A stretch of 64,000 bases of DNA from Afipia massiliensis (GCF_014203115.1 NZ_JACHIJ010000003.1:186001-250000); one strand, 5' to 3'; counted from the first letter of the stretch, positions 9,509 through 18,118 are shown. The notes: generated from the letters alone by a model not told the origin. Numbers and translations are program-made.

Positions 9509-9584
9509 CTAGTGTCCTGTTGAATCCGAAGTTCGCTCCAGCAGGTGCTGCAAAATGAAGCGAACTTCGGATTCAGGACACTAG
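9509..9584. repeat. Palindromic element 2, CTAGTGTCC ends
   Basis: A 76-bp inverted repeat with arms CTAGTGTCCTGTTGAATCCG... and ...CGGATTCAGGACACTAG; a short inner stem (AGCAGGTGCT) fills the centre. It shares the terminal CTAGTGT with the first palindrome but not the body. Its right end abuts the ribosome site (AGGGG) of the VOC gene, so an mRNA starting upstream would carry this hairpin immediately before the start codon. Confidence 0.85.
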
Positions 9585-9593
9585 GGGTTGCCC

Positions 9594-9971
9594 ATGCCCA
9601 TCGAGTTCAGCCGAGTCATTCCCACCCTGCGGATGTTCGATATCGCCAAGGCGCGCGAATTCTATTTCGATTATCTCGGCTTCAAGGTCGATTTCGAGCA
9701 CCGTTTTGAGCCGACACTGCCGCTGTTCATGGGGATTTCGCGCGGCGGGATCCAGCTTTACCTCAGTGAGCATCACGGCGACGGTTCGCCCGGTGTTCAT
9801 ATCACCATCGACACGGTCGGACTTGCCGATTACCACGCCGAACTCGCGGCGAAGGGCTACAACTACATGCGTCCGGGCCTCGAGAAGCAGCCTTGGGGCG
9901 CGACGACGATGACCGTGTACGATCCATTCTCAAATCACATCACCTTCTCAGAAGAGAACAAGCCGTCGTGA
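9594..9971 (+). CDS. Glyoxalase/bleomycin-resistance (VOC) superfamily protein
   Basis: A 125-residue single VOC domain with paired beta-alpha-beta-beta-beta modules: VIPTLRMFDIAKAREFYFDY starts the first and PGVHITIDTVGLADYHAEL the second. The bleomycin-resistance subgroup signature region DPFSNHITFSE ends the domain. The substrate cannot be told; members bind or modify small molecules, and many in this size class are annotated only as VOC proteins. ATG at 9594 is chosen over a TTG six bases earlier because AGGGG lies at good distance. It ends 15 nt before mutM and is probably co-transcribed with it. Confidence 0.8.
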   Translation: MPIEFSRVIPTLRMFDIAKAREFYFDYLGFKVDFEHRFEPTLPLFMGISRGGIQLYLSEHHGDGSPGVHITIDTVGLADYHAELAAKGYNYMRPGLEKQPWGATTMTVYDPFSNHITFSEENKPS

Positions 9972-9986
9972 TGACCGGGGTTGCCG

Positions 9987-10868
9987 ATGCCTGAACTACC
10001 CGAGGTCGAAACCGTCCGCCGCGGCTTGCAGCCGGTGATGGAGGGGCAGCGGATCGCGCGCGTCGAGACACGCCGCGACGGTCTGCGGTTTCCGTTCCAG
10101 AAGGATTTCGTCGCACGTCTCGAAGGCAGGATGGTCAGCGGCCTCGGCCGCCGTGCGAAATATCTGATGGCCGACATGGAAAGCGGCGACGTGCTGCTGA
10201 TGCATCTCGGCATGTCCGGCTCGTTCCGCGTGACGCTTCCCGAGGGCGAGAGCACGCCGGGCGACTTCCACTATCCGCGCAGCGAAAACCGGACCCACGA
10301 TCACGTGGTGTTCCACATGGCGTCCGGCGCCATGATCTCGTTCAACGATCCGCGCCGCTTCGGTTACATGAAGATCGTTCCGCGTTTGGAGATGGATGCC
10401 GAGCCGCTGCTGCGTGGCCTCGGGCCCGAACCTCTCGGCAACGAATTCGATGCTGCGATGCTGGCCCAGTCCTGTGCCGGCAAGAAAACGTCGTTGAAAG
10501 CTGCGTTGCTGGACCAGCGCGTGGTCGCGGGTCTCGGCAACATCTATGTCTGCGAGGCGTTGTTCCGCTCGCACCTGTCGCCGAAGCGGGAAGCCTCGAC
10601 GCTGGCGTCGCGCAGTGGCGCCGCTACCGATCATGCCAAACGCCTGGTCGGTTCGATCCACACCGTGCTGAACGCGGCAATCAAGGCGGGCGGCTCGTCG
10701 CTGCGCGATCATCGCCAGACCGATGGCGAGCTTGGATATTTCCAGCATTCGTTTCTGGTCTATGACCGCGAAGGCGAATCCTGCAAGACACCGAAATGCC
10801 GAGGGACCGTGAAGCGATTTACGCAAAACGGCCGGTCGACGTTCTGGTGCCAGACTTGCCAGAAGTAG
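9987..10868 (+). CDS. mutM: Formamidopyrimidine-DNA glycosylase (Fpg/MutM)
   Basis: A 293-residue base-excision repair enzyme that removes 8-oxoguanine and formamidopyrimidines and nicks the abasic site. The start is fixed at 9987 because the chain must begin [10 protein letters not shown]: Pro2 is the catalytic nucleophile and Glu3 the general acid. The helix-two-turn-helix region ([20 protein letters not shown]) and the C-terminal zinc finger are intact, with cysteines in SCKTPKCRG and FWCQTCQK. Adjacent to and divergent from ubiE, a common alphaproteobacterial arrangement. Confidence 0.98.
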   Translation: MPELPEVETVRRGLQPVMEGQRIARVETRRDGLRFPFQKDFVARLEGRMVSGLGRRAKYLMADMESGDVLLMHLGMSGSFRVTLPEGESTPGDFHYPRSENRTHDHVVFHMASGAMISFNDPRRFGYMKIVPRLEMDAEPLLRGLGPEPLGNEFDAAMLAQSCAGKKTSLKAALLDQRVVAGLGNIYVCEALFRSHLSPKREASTLASRSGAATDHAKRLVGSIHTVLNAAIKAGGSSLRDHRQTDGELGYFQHSFLVYDREGESCKTPKCRGTVKRFTQNGRSTFWCQTCQK

Positions 10869-11077
10869 ATCAGACCCTTCTGAACAACGCCTAGCATCCG
10901 CAACGTCTCAACACGTCGTCCCCACGCCGGCGGAAATCGCCGCGCGGACGAAATGGCAGAATGGTGACAGACTCCGGCGCATAAGGCGGCACGGTGACGA
11001 AACGGTGCATGCTATTTTCCCGCCTGGGCGCAAGGTGATTGCAGTGCAATCACACGTTCTCCGCCGCCAGCGCCGAG

Positions 11078-12475
11078 TTACTTCCGCACGCACACCAGCC
11101 GTAGCACCGATGCCTTGGCATCGGACGCACCTGAGGCGGGCGTGACGCCTTTCGCCTTCATGAAGTCGCGCACGGCTTCCGCGGACACGAGCAGAGCCTG
11201 AGACGGCAGCGGCGTGCCTACTGGCCCGGCGACGATCGCGGGTTTCAGCCGGGCAATGCCAGCGAACTTTCCGTCACTATCGAGCGCCGCCGCGCCGGAG
11301 AAGCCCAGCGCCGGCTCAGGTGAGAGCGTTGTGTCGGTAACCGCGAGCGTTGCAGTTGCAGTGACGGTTGTCACCGCATTGCGTCCGCCCTGATTTTGCG
11401 GATCGGCAATGCCAGTGACGTTGACATTGGGTTTCGTCGCGCCGTTGCCAGCCATCGCCAGCGGCTTCAATCCGCTCGCGCCGTAGATGCGCAGCAGCGC
11501 CAGTTCGCGCGACTCGTCGTCGGCGACGCGGGTGGCGTTGCCGTAACCCGGCACGGCGATGGTCATGCAGCCATCGGTGCTCTGACGATCCGCAACGATC
11601 GCGCCGTCGGTGCTGGCGACGATGCCGGTGGAGTACTCGACCTTCTTGCGCGGCGGCGGGCCAGCCTGCGCCACGTTGCCGGGGAACGGATTGTATGCAC
11701 TCGACATCGCCACCGTGACCGGGATCATGGTGCCTTCGGTGGCCTGATCGTAGAGGATGGTGAGAACGCGGACTTCATCGTTGCGCGTTTGCCCGCGGAT
11801 GTAGAATTTCTTCAGGCCCTGCGATCCAGACAGTACGAAGAAATCCGGTTTCACCACGCTGTAGTCGGCCTTGCGCGCGTTCAGCTTCTTCTCGCTGGCG
11901 GCGACGGTTGCGGTGGTTGCGCCAGCTTCCTTGCGGCGCAGGAATTCGATCTGGATAGTGCCGGTGGCGGAAGACCATTTGGTGCCGTTGACGTCGCTGA
12001 CGATCAGCGGCACCAGTTTCGACGGCAGGCCGATACGCGCGCCGCTGGTGGCGTCGCTGACGATCTTCCAGCCGACATTGTCCTGCAATTTCTTTGCGGC
12101 CGCTGTGAGCGCACCGCGCTCCTGCGCGTTCAGCACGCCGGTTTCCTTGGCGCCGTGGTCTTTCTGAAAAGCCTTAATGGCGGACACCATCCGGTCGCTG
12201 GCCTCGCCGTTGATGACGCCGTTGTAGAGGCTGACCCAGGCCAGGTCCGACTGGATGGCAAGACGCTCGGCCTGCTCCATCGCCTTGGCGGTATCGACCG
12301 GGGTTTGCACCGCCGGGCGGATCGGCACTGTCGTTACCGGCTTGGGCTTGATCTGCGCCGGCGCCTGCTTGGGCTGCGGCGGCTGCTTGGCGGCCGGCGT
12401 CTGCGCCACGGCGGTGCCGAGCGTGGCAGCCATCATCAGCGTGAGGGCGAACGGCAGTTTCATGAACGGTCTCAT
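11078..12475 (-). CDS. Exported peptidoglycan-binding protein with a degenerate trypsin-like protease domain
   Basis: A 465-residue secreted protein. A signal peptide (MRPFMKLPFALTLMMAATLG, cleaved after AVA) is followed by a Pro/Lys-rich linker, a PG_binding_1-like module at about 67-132, an unassigned middle, and a trypsin-like fold at about 280-440. In that fold the catalytic triad is altered: the expected His in TNAHVV-type sequence is Gln298 (ADRQSTDG), the Asp of DLALL is Glu324 (RELALL), and only Ser393 (GFSGAA) remains. It is therefore probably not an active HtrA-type protease. The start could also be 12463. The 209 nt between it and mutM look empty. Confidence 0.72.
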   Translation of the reverse strand: MRPFMKLPFALTLMMAATLGTAVAQTPAAKQPPQPKQAPAQIKPKPVTTVPIRPAVQTPVDTAKAMEQAERLAIQSDLAWVSLYNGVINGEASDRMVSAIKAFQKDHGAKETGVLNAQERGALTAAAKKLQDNVGWKIVSDATSGARIGLPSKLVPLIVSDVNGTKWSSATGTIQIEFLRRKEAGATTATVAASEKKLNARKADYSVVKPDFFVLSGSQGLKKFYIRGQTRNDEVRVLTILYDQATEGTMIPVTVAMSSAYNPFPGNVAQAGPPPRKKVEYSTGIVASTDGAIVADRQSTDGCMTIAVPGYGNATRVADDESRELALLRIYGASGLKPLAMAGNGATKPNVNVTGIADPQNQGGRNAVTTVTATATLAVTDTTLSPEPALGFSGAAALDSDGKFAGIARLKPAIVAGPVGTPLPSQALLVSAEAVRDFMKAKGVTPASGASDAKASVLRLVCVRK

Positions 12476-12501
12476 TGCTGGTAATAAGCGCATCCGAGCA
12501 T

Positions 12502-12546
12502 AGAGCATGATCCCGAAAAACGGATACCGGTTTTCGGGCATCAGGC
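12502..12546. repeat. Dispersed palindrome, CCGAAAA...TTTTCGG type
   Basis: The block AGCATGATCCCGAAAA, a short GGATACCGG core and TTTTCGGGCATC form an imperfect inverted repeat. A related copy with the same GAACCGGTTTTCGG core occurs at 35087-35157. Sequences of this form are very frequent intergenic repeats in Bradyrhizobium relatives. Confidence 0.7.
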
Positions 12547-12632
12547 TGGAGTAGCGATCGTTTGTCCACGACATCAGTGCTGTGGTTCGACCGATGCGGA
12601 AAAATAGCTGACGCGAGAGTGATGAAACCGGG

Positions 12633-13433
12633 ATGCTGACATCTGAAGAGCTGGAACGCTATGCGCGCCATATCGTGTTGCGGGAGGTCGGCGGCCCCGG
12701 TCAGGCGGCGCTGAAGGCGTCGCGCGTGCTGGTGATCGGGGCAGGCGGACTCGGCGCGCCAGCGCTGATGTATCTCGCTGCGGCGGGCATCGGAACCCTT
12801 GGGGTGGTCGATGACGATGCCGTGTCGCTGTCCAATCTGCAGCGCCAGATCATTCACGCCACACCGGATGTCGGCCGTCCGAAAGTGGATAGCGCGGGCG
12901 ACAGGATTCTGGCGCTCAATCCGCACGTCACGCTACGCACCCATGCGGTGCGGCTGAATGCGGCGAATGCACTGGACCTGATCGGAAACTACGATGTCGT
13001 TGTCGATGGCTCCGACAATTTCGCCACGCGCTATCTGGTGTCGGACGCCTGCTATCTGGCGAAGAAAACGCTGATCGCCGGTGCGCTCGGCGTGTTCGAC
13101 GCGTCGCTGACCACGATCCGCGCGCACGGGACGGATGCGAACGGCAACATGAATCCGACCTATCGCTGCCTGTTTCCGGAAGCGCCGCCGCCGGGCACCA
13201 CGCCGACCTGCGAGGAAGCGGGCGTGCTCGGCGCGCTGGCCGGCGTGCTCGGCTCGATGATGGCGTTGGAGGCGATCCGCGAGATCGTCGGTTTCGGTGA
13301 AAGTCTCGTGGGGCGCCTGGTGATGATCGACGCCCGCGCGATGCGCTTCGAGACGCTGCGTTACGCCCGCGATCCGTCAAATCCGCTCAACGGCGACACG
13401 CCGACGATTACGGATTTGAGCGGGCATAAGTAA
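12633..13433 (+). CDS. moeB: HesA/MoeB/ThiF family adenylyltransferase
   Basis: A 266-residue E1-like enzyme that adenylates the C-terminal glycine of a sulfur-carrier protein (MoaD for molybdopterin, ThiS for thiamine). The ATP-binding glycine loop GAGGLGAP, the LSNLQRQI arginine segment and VVDGSDNFATRY are all present. The zinc site of classical MoeB is not: the first cysteine of the CYRC pair is Thr (TYRCLFPE) and the C-terminal CxxC pair is missing; the Cys in TPTCEEAG remains. MoeB is the likeliest role; ThiF is possible. It diverges from the pseudo-protease gene; no operon partner is seen. Confidence 0.88.
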   Translation: MLTSEELERYARHIVLREVGGPGQAALKASRVLVIGAGGLGAPALMYLAAAGIGTLGVVDDDAVSLSNLQRQIIHATPDVGRPKVDSAGDRILALNPHVTLRTHAVRLNAANALDLIGNYDVVVDGSDNFATRYLVSDACYLAKKTLIAGALGVFDASLTTIRAHGTDANGNMNPTYRCLFPEAPPPGTTPTCEEAGVLGALAGVLGSMMALEAIREIVGFGESLVGRLVMIDARAMRFETLRYARDPSNPLNGDTPTITDLSGHK

Positions 13434-13446
13434 CGTAACGATCACA

Positions 13447-13549
13447 CGTCATCCTGAGGTGCGAGCCGTCTTCGGCGAGCCTCGAAGGATGCGTGTTCGC
13501 CGTCGCCCTTCGAGGCGCGGCAAGCGCCGCGCACCTCAGGATGACGGCG
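13447..13549. repeat. Dispersed inverted repeat, CGTCATCCTGAGG ends
   Basis: CGTCATCCTGAGGTGCG (13447 on) is mirrored by CGCACCTCAGGATGACG (to about 13547), with an inner stem around CCTCGAAGGATG and CCCTTCGAGGCG. It fills the convergent gap between moeB and the 2-hydroxyacid dehydrogenase. Elements of this type are common intergenic repeats in Bradyrhizobium and Rhodopseudomonas genomes; the hairpin may also end both transcripts. Confidence 0.8.
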
Positions 13550-13567
13550 TTCAGAACATCGTGCGCT

Positions 13568-14572
13568 CTACGCCACGCCGGGCAGGACGCGGTCCGGCGG
13601 CTTGTGGCCATCGAGAAAGGTGCGGATGTTGATCATCACCTTCTCGCCCATCTCAACGCGGCCTTCGAGTGTCGCCGAGCCCATGTGCGGCAGCAGCACG
13701 ACCTTGCCGGCCTTGGCGAGCCGCACCAGTTTCGGATTCACCGCAGGCTCGTTTTCGAACACATCGAGCGCGGCGCCCGCGATCTCACCGTCCTCGATCA
13801 GCTTGGTTAGCGTCGCTTCGTCGATCACCTCACCGCGCGCGGTGTTGATGACGTAGGCGTCCTTGCGGATCAGCTTCAGCCGCCGCGCCGACAGCAAATG
13901 AAACGTTGCGGGTGTGTGCGGGCAGTTCACCGAGATGAAATCCATCCGCGCCAGCATCTGGTCGAGGCTGTCCCAATAGGTTGCGCCCAACTCTTCCTCG
14001 ATCTGCGGGGCGACCGGGCGGCGGTTGTGATAGTGGATCTGCAGCCCGAAGGCGTGGGCGCGGCGCGCCAGCGCCTGACCGATGCGGCCCATGCCGATGA
14101 TGCCGAGGCGTTTGCCGCCGATGCGGTGACCCAGCATCCAGGTCGGCGACCAGCCCGGCCAGTCCTTGCCTTCAGTCAGGATCGAGGCGCCCTCGATCAG
14201 GCGGCGCGGCACGGCGAGAAGCAGCGCCATGGTCATGTCGGCGGTGTCTTCGGTCAGAACCTTTGGCGTGTTGGTGACCATGATGCCGCGCGCAAGCGCC
14301 GCAGCCACATCGATGTTGTCGACGCCGTTGCCGAAATTCGCGATCAGCTTGAGGCGGACATCGGGCTGGTCGAGAATCTCGGCGGTGATCTCGTCGGAGA
14401 CGGTCGGCACCAGGATGTCTGCGGTGCGAACAGCTTCGGCGAGCTGCGCCGGGGTCATGGGAGTGTCATCGAGGTTGAGCCGGGTATCGAAAAGCTCGCG
14501 CATGCGCGTTTCAGTGCTGTCAGGCAGCTTTCGCGTGACCACCACCAGCGGCTTTTTCTTACCCGAAACCAT
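13568..14572 (-). CDS. D-isomer-specific 2-hydroxyacid dehydrogenase (glyoxylate/hydroxypyruvate reductase type)
   Basis: A 334-residue NAD(P)-dependent dehydrogenase. The nucleotide loop is GIIGMGRIGQ; the catalytic Arg (NTARGEVID), Glu (ALDVFENEP) and His (LLPHMGSAT) are all present, so it should be active. The insertion WPGWSPTWMLGHRI and overall pattern resemble D-glycerate dehydrogenases/glyoxylate reductases, but substrate use in this family is hard to predict. The start at 14572 has GGAG just before it; the frame stays open 66 nt further upstream without a better site. Confidence 0.88.
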   Translation of the reverse strand: MVSGKKKPLVVVTRKLPDSTETRMRELFDTRLNLDDTPMTPAQLAEAVRTADILVPTVSDEITAEILDQPDVRLKLIANFGNGVDNIDVAAALARGIMVTNTPKVLTEDTADMTMALLLAVPRRLIEGASILTEGKDWPGWSPTWMLGHRIGGKRLGIIGMGRIGQALARRAHAFGLQIHYHNRRPVAPQIEEELGATYWDSLDQMLARMDFISVNCPHTPATFHLLSARRLKLIRKDAYVINTARGEVIDEATLTKLIEDGEIAGAALDVFENEPAVNPKLVRLAKAGKVVLLPHMGSATLEGRVEMGEKVMINIRTFLDGHKPPDRVLPGVA

Positions 14573-14877
14573 TCTCCAGAAGCCCTTCGATCGTAAGCGG
14601 GGTTTGCCGTTCCCGGACGCTAGGGCCCGGCCGTTCAATTCACATTAACCGACTTGCTCGAAGGTAGGAATTCGTTGCCGGTCCGGTGAGCTTTTCGCAG
14701 CTTTTCAGGCGCTTGGCCCGTGGTCCCTCTCTAGCAGAAGGCCGCGCCAAGACAAGAACCCAAGGGTTTCCAAGGCCCTCCAAGGTTCCTGAAAGCGCGG
14801 TCAGCGGTGGTCAGGATGCGAGAGCGCATCACGGATGGCAGGGAGCGGCACTGGGGACCGCACGAAGGAACGTTGTT
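14573..14877. promoter_or_regulatory. Divergent control region with phased direct repeats
   Basis: This 305-nt gene-free stretch separates the dehydrogenase (minus) from the SH3 gene (plus). Two sets of short direct repeats with a 10-bp period are visible: AGCTTTTC at 14689 and 14699, and CCAAGG at 14760, 14770 and 14780. One-helical-turn spacing is what response regulators and similar activators often bind. No convincing -35/-10 pair was identified, and no RNA gene is apparent. Confidence 0.45.
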
Positions 14878-15411
14878 ATGGGATTTGTTCGAATTTTCGC
14901 GTCGCTTGCGGTGGGGTTGGCGATCTGGGTCGTGTCATGCGCGACGGGTCTTGCCGCCAAGGACAAGGATGCGGTGGCGACGGCGAGCGGCCTGCCGGTG
15001 CCGCGGTATGTCAGCCTGAAGTCCGACCACGTCAATGTCCGCGCCGGTCCCACCAAGGATCAGGACGTCACCTGGATCTACACGCGATCCGGTCTGCCTG
15101 TGGAAATCACCGCCGAGTTCGAGAACTGGCGGCGCGTGCGCGATTCGGAAGGGGCAGAAGGCTGGGTCTACCATTCGCTGCTGTCGGGCAGACGTACGGC
15201 GGTCATTACCATGAAGAAGAAGGACGATCTGGCGCCGATCTACGACCGCGCCGATGCAACCAGCGCTGTCGCGGCCAAGCTCCAGGCCGGCGTCGTCGCC
15301 ACAGTGAGGCGCTGCAACGACGGCTGGTGCCGCATCACCGGCAACGGCTTCGATGGCTGGATCGAGCAGCAGCGGCTCTGGGGCGTCTATGCCGACGAGA
15401 AGGTGAACTGA
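14878..15411 (+). CDS. Exported protein with tandem bacterial SH3 domains
   Basis: A 177-residue secreted protein. Residues 1-30 form a signal peptide (MGFVRIFASLAVGLAIWVVS...) and the mature part begins near AAKDKD. Two SH3_3/SH3_4-like repeats follow: the first holds VNVRAGPTKDQDVTWIY and ENWRRVRD...GWVY, the second IYDRADATSAVAAKLQAG and GWCRITGNGFDGWI. Such domains usually bind peptidoglycan or a protein partner; no enzyme domain is attached. AAGGA lies about 9 nt before the ATG at 14878; a frame open from 14686 lacks a signal-like N-terminus and is not preferred. Confidence 0.85.
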   Translation: MGFVRIFASLAVGLAIWVVSCATGLAAKDKDAVATASGLPVPRYVSLKSDHVNVRAGPTKDQDVTWIYTRSGLPVEITAEFENWRRVRDSEGAEGWVYHSLLSGRRTAVITMKKKDDLAPIYDRADATSAVAAKLQAGVVATVRRCNDGWCRITGNGFDGWIEQQRLWGVYADEKVN

Positions 15412-15443
15412 GCGACACGCTGTAGGTCGCGCAAAATGAAAAT

Positions 15444-15472
15444 AAAAAAGGCCGGGCTAGCCCGGCCTTTTT
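15444..15472. terminator. Bidirectional intrinsic terminator
   Basis: A GC stem GGCCGGG/CCCGGCC with a CTAG loop is flanked by six A on the left and five T on the right, so it can stop both the SH3 transcript (plus) and the irr transcript (minus). Confidence 0.92.
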
Positions 15473-15498
15473 ATCTTGAATGACGAAACTCGATGTCT

Positions 15499-15999
15499 TC
15501 AGCGCTTCTTGCGCAGGCGCACGACCATGTCGATGCGGCTGATCTCGTAACCTTCCGGCACGTCGGGCATCTTCTGCAGCACGAGATTTGGATCTGGAAT
15601 ATCGACCAGCTCGTGATTGCCTTCCATGTAGAAGTGATGATGCGCGCTGGTGTTGGTATCGAAATAGGTCTTGGTGCCGTCGACACTGACCTGACGCAGC
15701 AGGCCGGCTTCGGTGAGCTGGTTCAGTGTGTTGTAGACGGTCGCGAGCGAGACCGGCACCTTGGCGTGGGTCGCCTCTTCGTAGAGCATTTCCGCGGTCA
15801 GATGACGCCCGCCCTTGCCGAACAGCAGCCAGCCCAGCGCCATGCGCTGACGGGTCGGACGCAGACCGACTGACTGCAACATTTCGTTGACGTCATGCCA
15901 CGGACATCCGGTAAGCGCCGGTGCGTGCCCATGGGGGTGGGCATGCAGTTCGTCGCGCTTGCTCTCAGTGGTTACAACGTCATCCATCAGGTCACTCAT
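15499..15999 (-). CDS. irr: Iron response regulator Irr (Fur family, heme-sensing)
   Basis: A 166-residue Fur-family regulator matching Irr of Bradyrhizobium. Irr controls heme synthesis and iron-transport genes by binding ICE sites when heme is low and is degraded when heme binds. Both heme-binding elements are visible: the regulatory motif GCPWHDVN near Cys32 and the HHHFY histidine cluster. The DNA-binding helix region (RPTRQRMAL...VPVSLATVYNTLNQL) is intact. The short N-terminus is unusually His-rich (HAHPHGHAP), possibly an extra metal or heme contact. An in-frame ATG at 16005 is an alternative start; no strong ribosome site separates them. Divergent from fabA, as in B. japonicum. Confidence 0.95.
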   Translation of the reverse strand: MSDLMDDVVTTESKRDELHAHPHGHAPALTGCPWHDVNEMLQSVGLRPTRQRMALGWLLFGKGGRHLTAEMLYEEATHAKVPVSLATVYNTLNQLTEAGLLRQVSVDGTKTYFDTNTSAHHHFYMEGNHELVDIPDPNLVLQKMPDVPEGYEISRIDMVVRLRKKR

Positions 16000-16005
16000 A
16001 CGCAT

Positions 16006-16220
16006 AGGGGCGGCACAGGTCCGCCCGCTGAAAAGGGACTGTTGCCAAGACTATAGGAAAGCATGCAGTTACATGCAAGTTTTTCGCAACTGGCTGGCAT
16101 CATTCTAGGTTAAAAACGGCCCCGAATCGGGCTGTTCCGGCCACTTTGACCCTCGATGGGCCTATGTTAGAGGTCCGGCAAGGTAGCCGCAGGACCGGCA
16201 TGCCAAAATAAGGGATCCAG
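16006..16220. promoter_or_regulatory. irr-fabA divergent control region
   Basis: The 215 nt between irr and fabA must hold both promoters. I see a half-match to an Irr/ICE-like TAGAAT core (minus strand, in CCTAGAATGATG near 16098-16109) and the repeated ATGCA words at 16062-16076, but no complete known operator. Assignment of sites is speculative. Confidence 0.35.
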
Positions 16221-16751
16221 ATGAAAGACCGCCGGAACAGCTATGCCTACGAAGAGCTCCTGGCCTGTGGCCGGGGCGAGCTGTTCGGAGCTGGCAATGC
16301 CCAATTGCCCCTGCCGCCCATGCTGATGTTCGACCGGATCACGGAGATCAACGACACCGGCGGCGAGTACGGCAAGGGCCTGATCCGTGCCGAACTCGAG
16401 GTCAAACCGGATTTGTGGTTTTTCGGGTGCCATTTTAAAGGCGATCCGGTGATGCCGGGCTGCCTCGGGCTTGATGCGCTGTGGCAAATGGTCGGCTTTT
16501 TTCTTGGCTGGTCCGGTGGTCTTGGTCGTGGCCGGGCGCTTGGCCTGAGCGAACTGAAGTTTTCGGGGCAGGTTCTGCCGCATGTCACCAAGGTCGTGTA
16601 CAACATCGACATCAAGCGCGTGATGCGTTCGAAGCTGGTGTTGGGCGTCGCGGATGGGACTCTGTCGGCAGACGGCGAGATCATCTATCGCGCCAAGGAT
16701 CTGAAGGTCGGGTTATTCCAGCAGGACGCCCCAATGCAGCCGGGAACGTGA
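16221..16751 (+). CDS. fabA: 3-hydroxydecanoyl-ACP dehydratase/isomerase
   Basis: A 176-residue bifunctional dehydratase/isomerase that introduces the cis double bond at C10 in unsaturated fatty-acid synthesis. The active-site His and Asp are in [26 protein letters not shown] sequence (GCHFKGD and GLDALWQ). Length and the N-terminal [12 protein letters not shown] are typical. AAGGGA lies 6 nt before the ATG. It leads the fabA-fabB-fabI series. Confidence 0.98.
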   Translation: MKDRRNSYAYEELLACGRGELFGAGNAQLPLPPMLMFDRITEINDTGGEYGKGLIRAELEVKPDLWFFGCHFKGDPVMPGCLGLDALWQMVGFFLGWSGGLGRGRALGLSELKFSGQVLPHVTKVVYNIDIKRVMRSKLVLGVADGTLSADGEIIYRAKDLKVGLFQQDAPMQPGT

Positions 16752-16862
16752 TGCAAGGTTGATAGGCTCACGAGGATAGAGCTTCACATTTGCCGGATAC
16801 AGAACCGGCGCGGGCAGTCGAAGGCGCGGACATCAAAGCGCAGCAACTAAAGGCGAGGGATC

Positions 16863-18086
16863 ATGAGGCGAGTTGTGGTCACGGGGATGGGCATTGTCTC
16901 TTCCATCGGAAACAACACTCAGGAAGTGCTTGCGAGTCTCTACGAGGCGAAGTCCGGCATCACGCGCGCGGAAGAATACGCGAAGCTCGGCTTCCGGTCG
17001 CAGGTCCAGGGCGCGCCGACGCTCAATCCTGCCGATGTCATCGACCGCCGTGCCATGCGGTTTCTGGGCGAAGGTGCCGCCTGGAATCACATTGCGATGG
17101 AGCAGGCGATCCAGGATTCGGGCCTTGAGGCTTCCGACGTGTCCAACGAGCGCACCGGAATCATCATGGGCTCCGGCGGCCCGTCAGCCCGCACTATCGT
17201 CGAGGCTGCTGATATTACCCGCAGCAAGGGACCCAAGCGCGTCGGCCCGTTCGCGGTGCCCAAGGCGATGTCGTCGACGGCATCCGCGACGCTGGCGACC
17301 TGGTTCAAGATCAAGGGCGTGAACTACTCGATCTCGTCGGCTTGCGCCACGTCGAACCACTGCATCGGCAATGCCTACGAGACCATCCAGATCGGCAAAC
17401 AGGATGTCATCTTCGCCGGCGGCTGCGAGGAGCTCGACTGGTCGCTCTCGGTGCTGTTCGACGCGATGGGCGCGATGTCCTCGAAGTACAACGATACGCC
17501 GGCCACGGCTTCGCGCGCCTATGACGTCAGCCGCGATGGTTTCGTGATCGCCGGCGGCGCGGGCGTCGTCGTGCTCGAAGAGCTTGAACATGCCAAGGCG
17601 CGCGGCGCGCGTATTTACGGCGAGATCGTCGGCTACGGCGCGACCTCCGATGGCTACGACATGGTTGCGCCATCGGGCGAAGGCGCCGAACGCTGCATGA
17701 AAATGGCGCTCTCCACCGTCAACACCAAGATCGACTACATTAATCCGCACGCAACATCGACGCCGGCAGGTGATCCGCCGGAAATCAATGCCATCCGCAA
17801 TGTGTTCGGCACGGGCGACAAGTGTCCGCCGATCTCTGCGACCAAGTCGCTGACCGGACACTCGCTGGGTGCGACCGGCGTGCAGGAAGCAATCTATTCG
17901 CTGCTGATGATGAACAACGGTTTTATCTGCGAAAGCGCGAACATCACGGAGCTCGATCCGGTGTTCGCCGATATGCCGATCGTGCGCAAGCGCATCGACG
18001 GCGCCAAGATCGGTGCTGTGCTGTCGAACTCCTTCGGCTTCGGCGGCACCAATGCGACGCTGGTGTTCAAGCGGCTCGACGCGTGA
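16863..18086 (+). CDS. fabB: 3-oxoacyl-ACP synthase I
   Basis: A 407-residue condensing enzyme that elongates the cis-3 product of FabA. The Cys-His-His triad is present: Cys in [12 protein letters not shown], His in [11 protein letters not shown] and His in [12 protein letters not shown], followed by the Gly-rich [11 protein letters not shown]. It follows fabA by 111 nt with its own GAGGGAT ribosome site. FabA plus FabB indicates the anaerobic, oxygen-independent route to unsaturated fatty acids. Confidence 0.98.
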   Translation: MRRVVVTGMGIVSSIGNNTQEVLASLYEAKSGITRAEEYAKLGFRSQVQGAPTLNPADVIDRRAMRFLGEGAAWNHIAMEQAIQDSGLEASDVSNERTGIIMGSGGPSARTIVEAADITRSKGPKRVGPFAVPKAMSSTASATLATWFKIKGVNYSISSACATSNHCIGNAYETIQIGKQDVIFAGGCEELDWSLSVLFDAMGAMSSKYNDTPATASRAYDVSRDGFVIAGGAGVVVLEELEHAKARGARIYGEIVGYGATSDGYDMVAPSGEGAERCMKMALSTVNTKIDYINPHATSTPAGDPPEINAIRNVFGTGDKCPPISATKSLTGHSLGATGVQEAIYSLLMMNNGFICESANITELDPVFADMPIVRKRIDGAKIGAVLSNSFGFGGTNATLVFKRLDA

Positions 18087-18118
18087 GTTTGATTGTCGAT
18101 ATTTTGTTTATCCGATGA

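Noticed and set aside
10869-11077. Possible 61-codon gene between mutM and the pseudo-protease
   Set aside because: Cys/Arg-rich random-looking product with no ribosome site; overlaps the 3' end of the neighbouring gene.
14686-14877. Longer N-terminus for the SH3 protein from 14686
   Set aside because: It would bury the signal peptide behind 64 residues of unlikely composition; the AAGGA site favours 14878.
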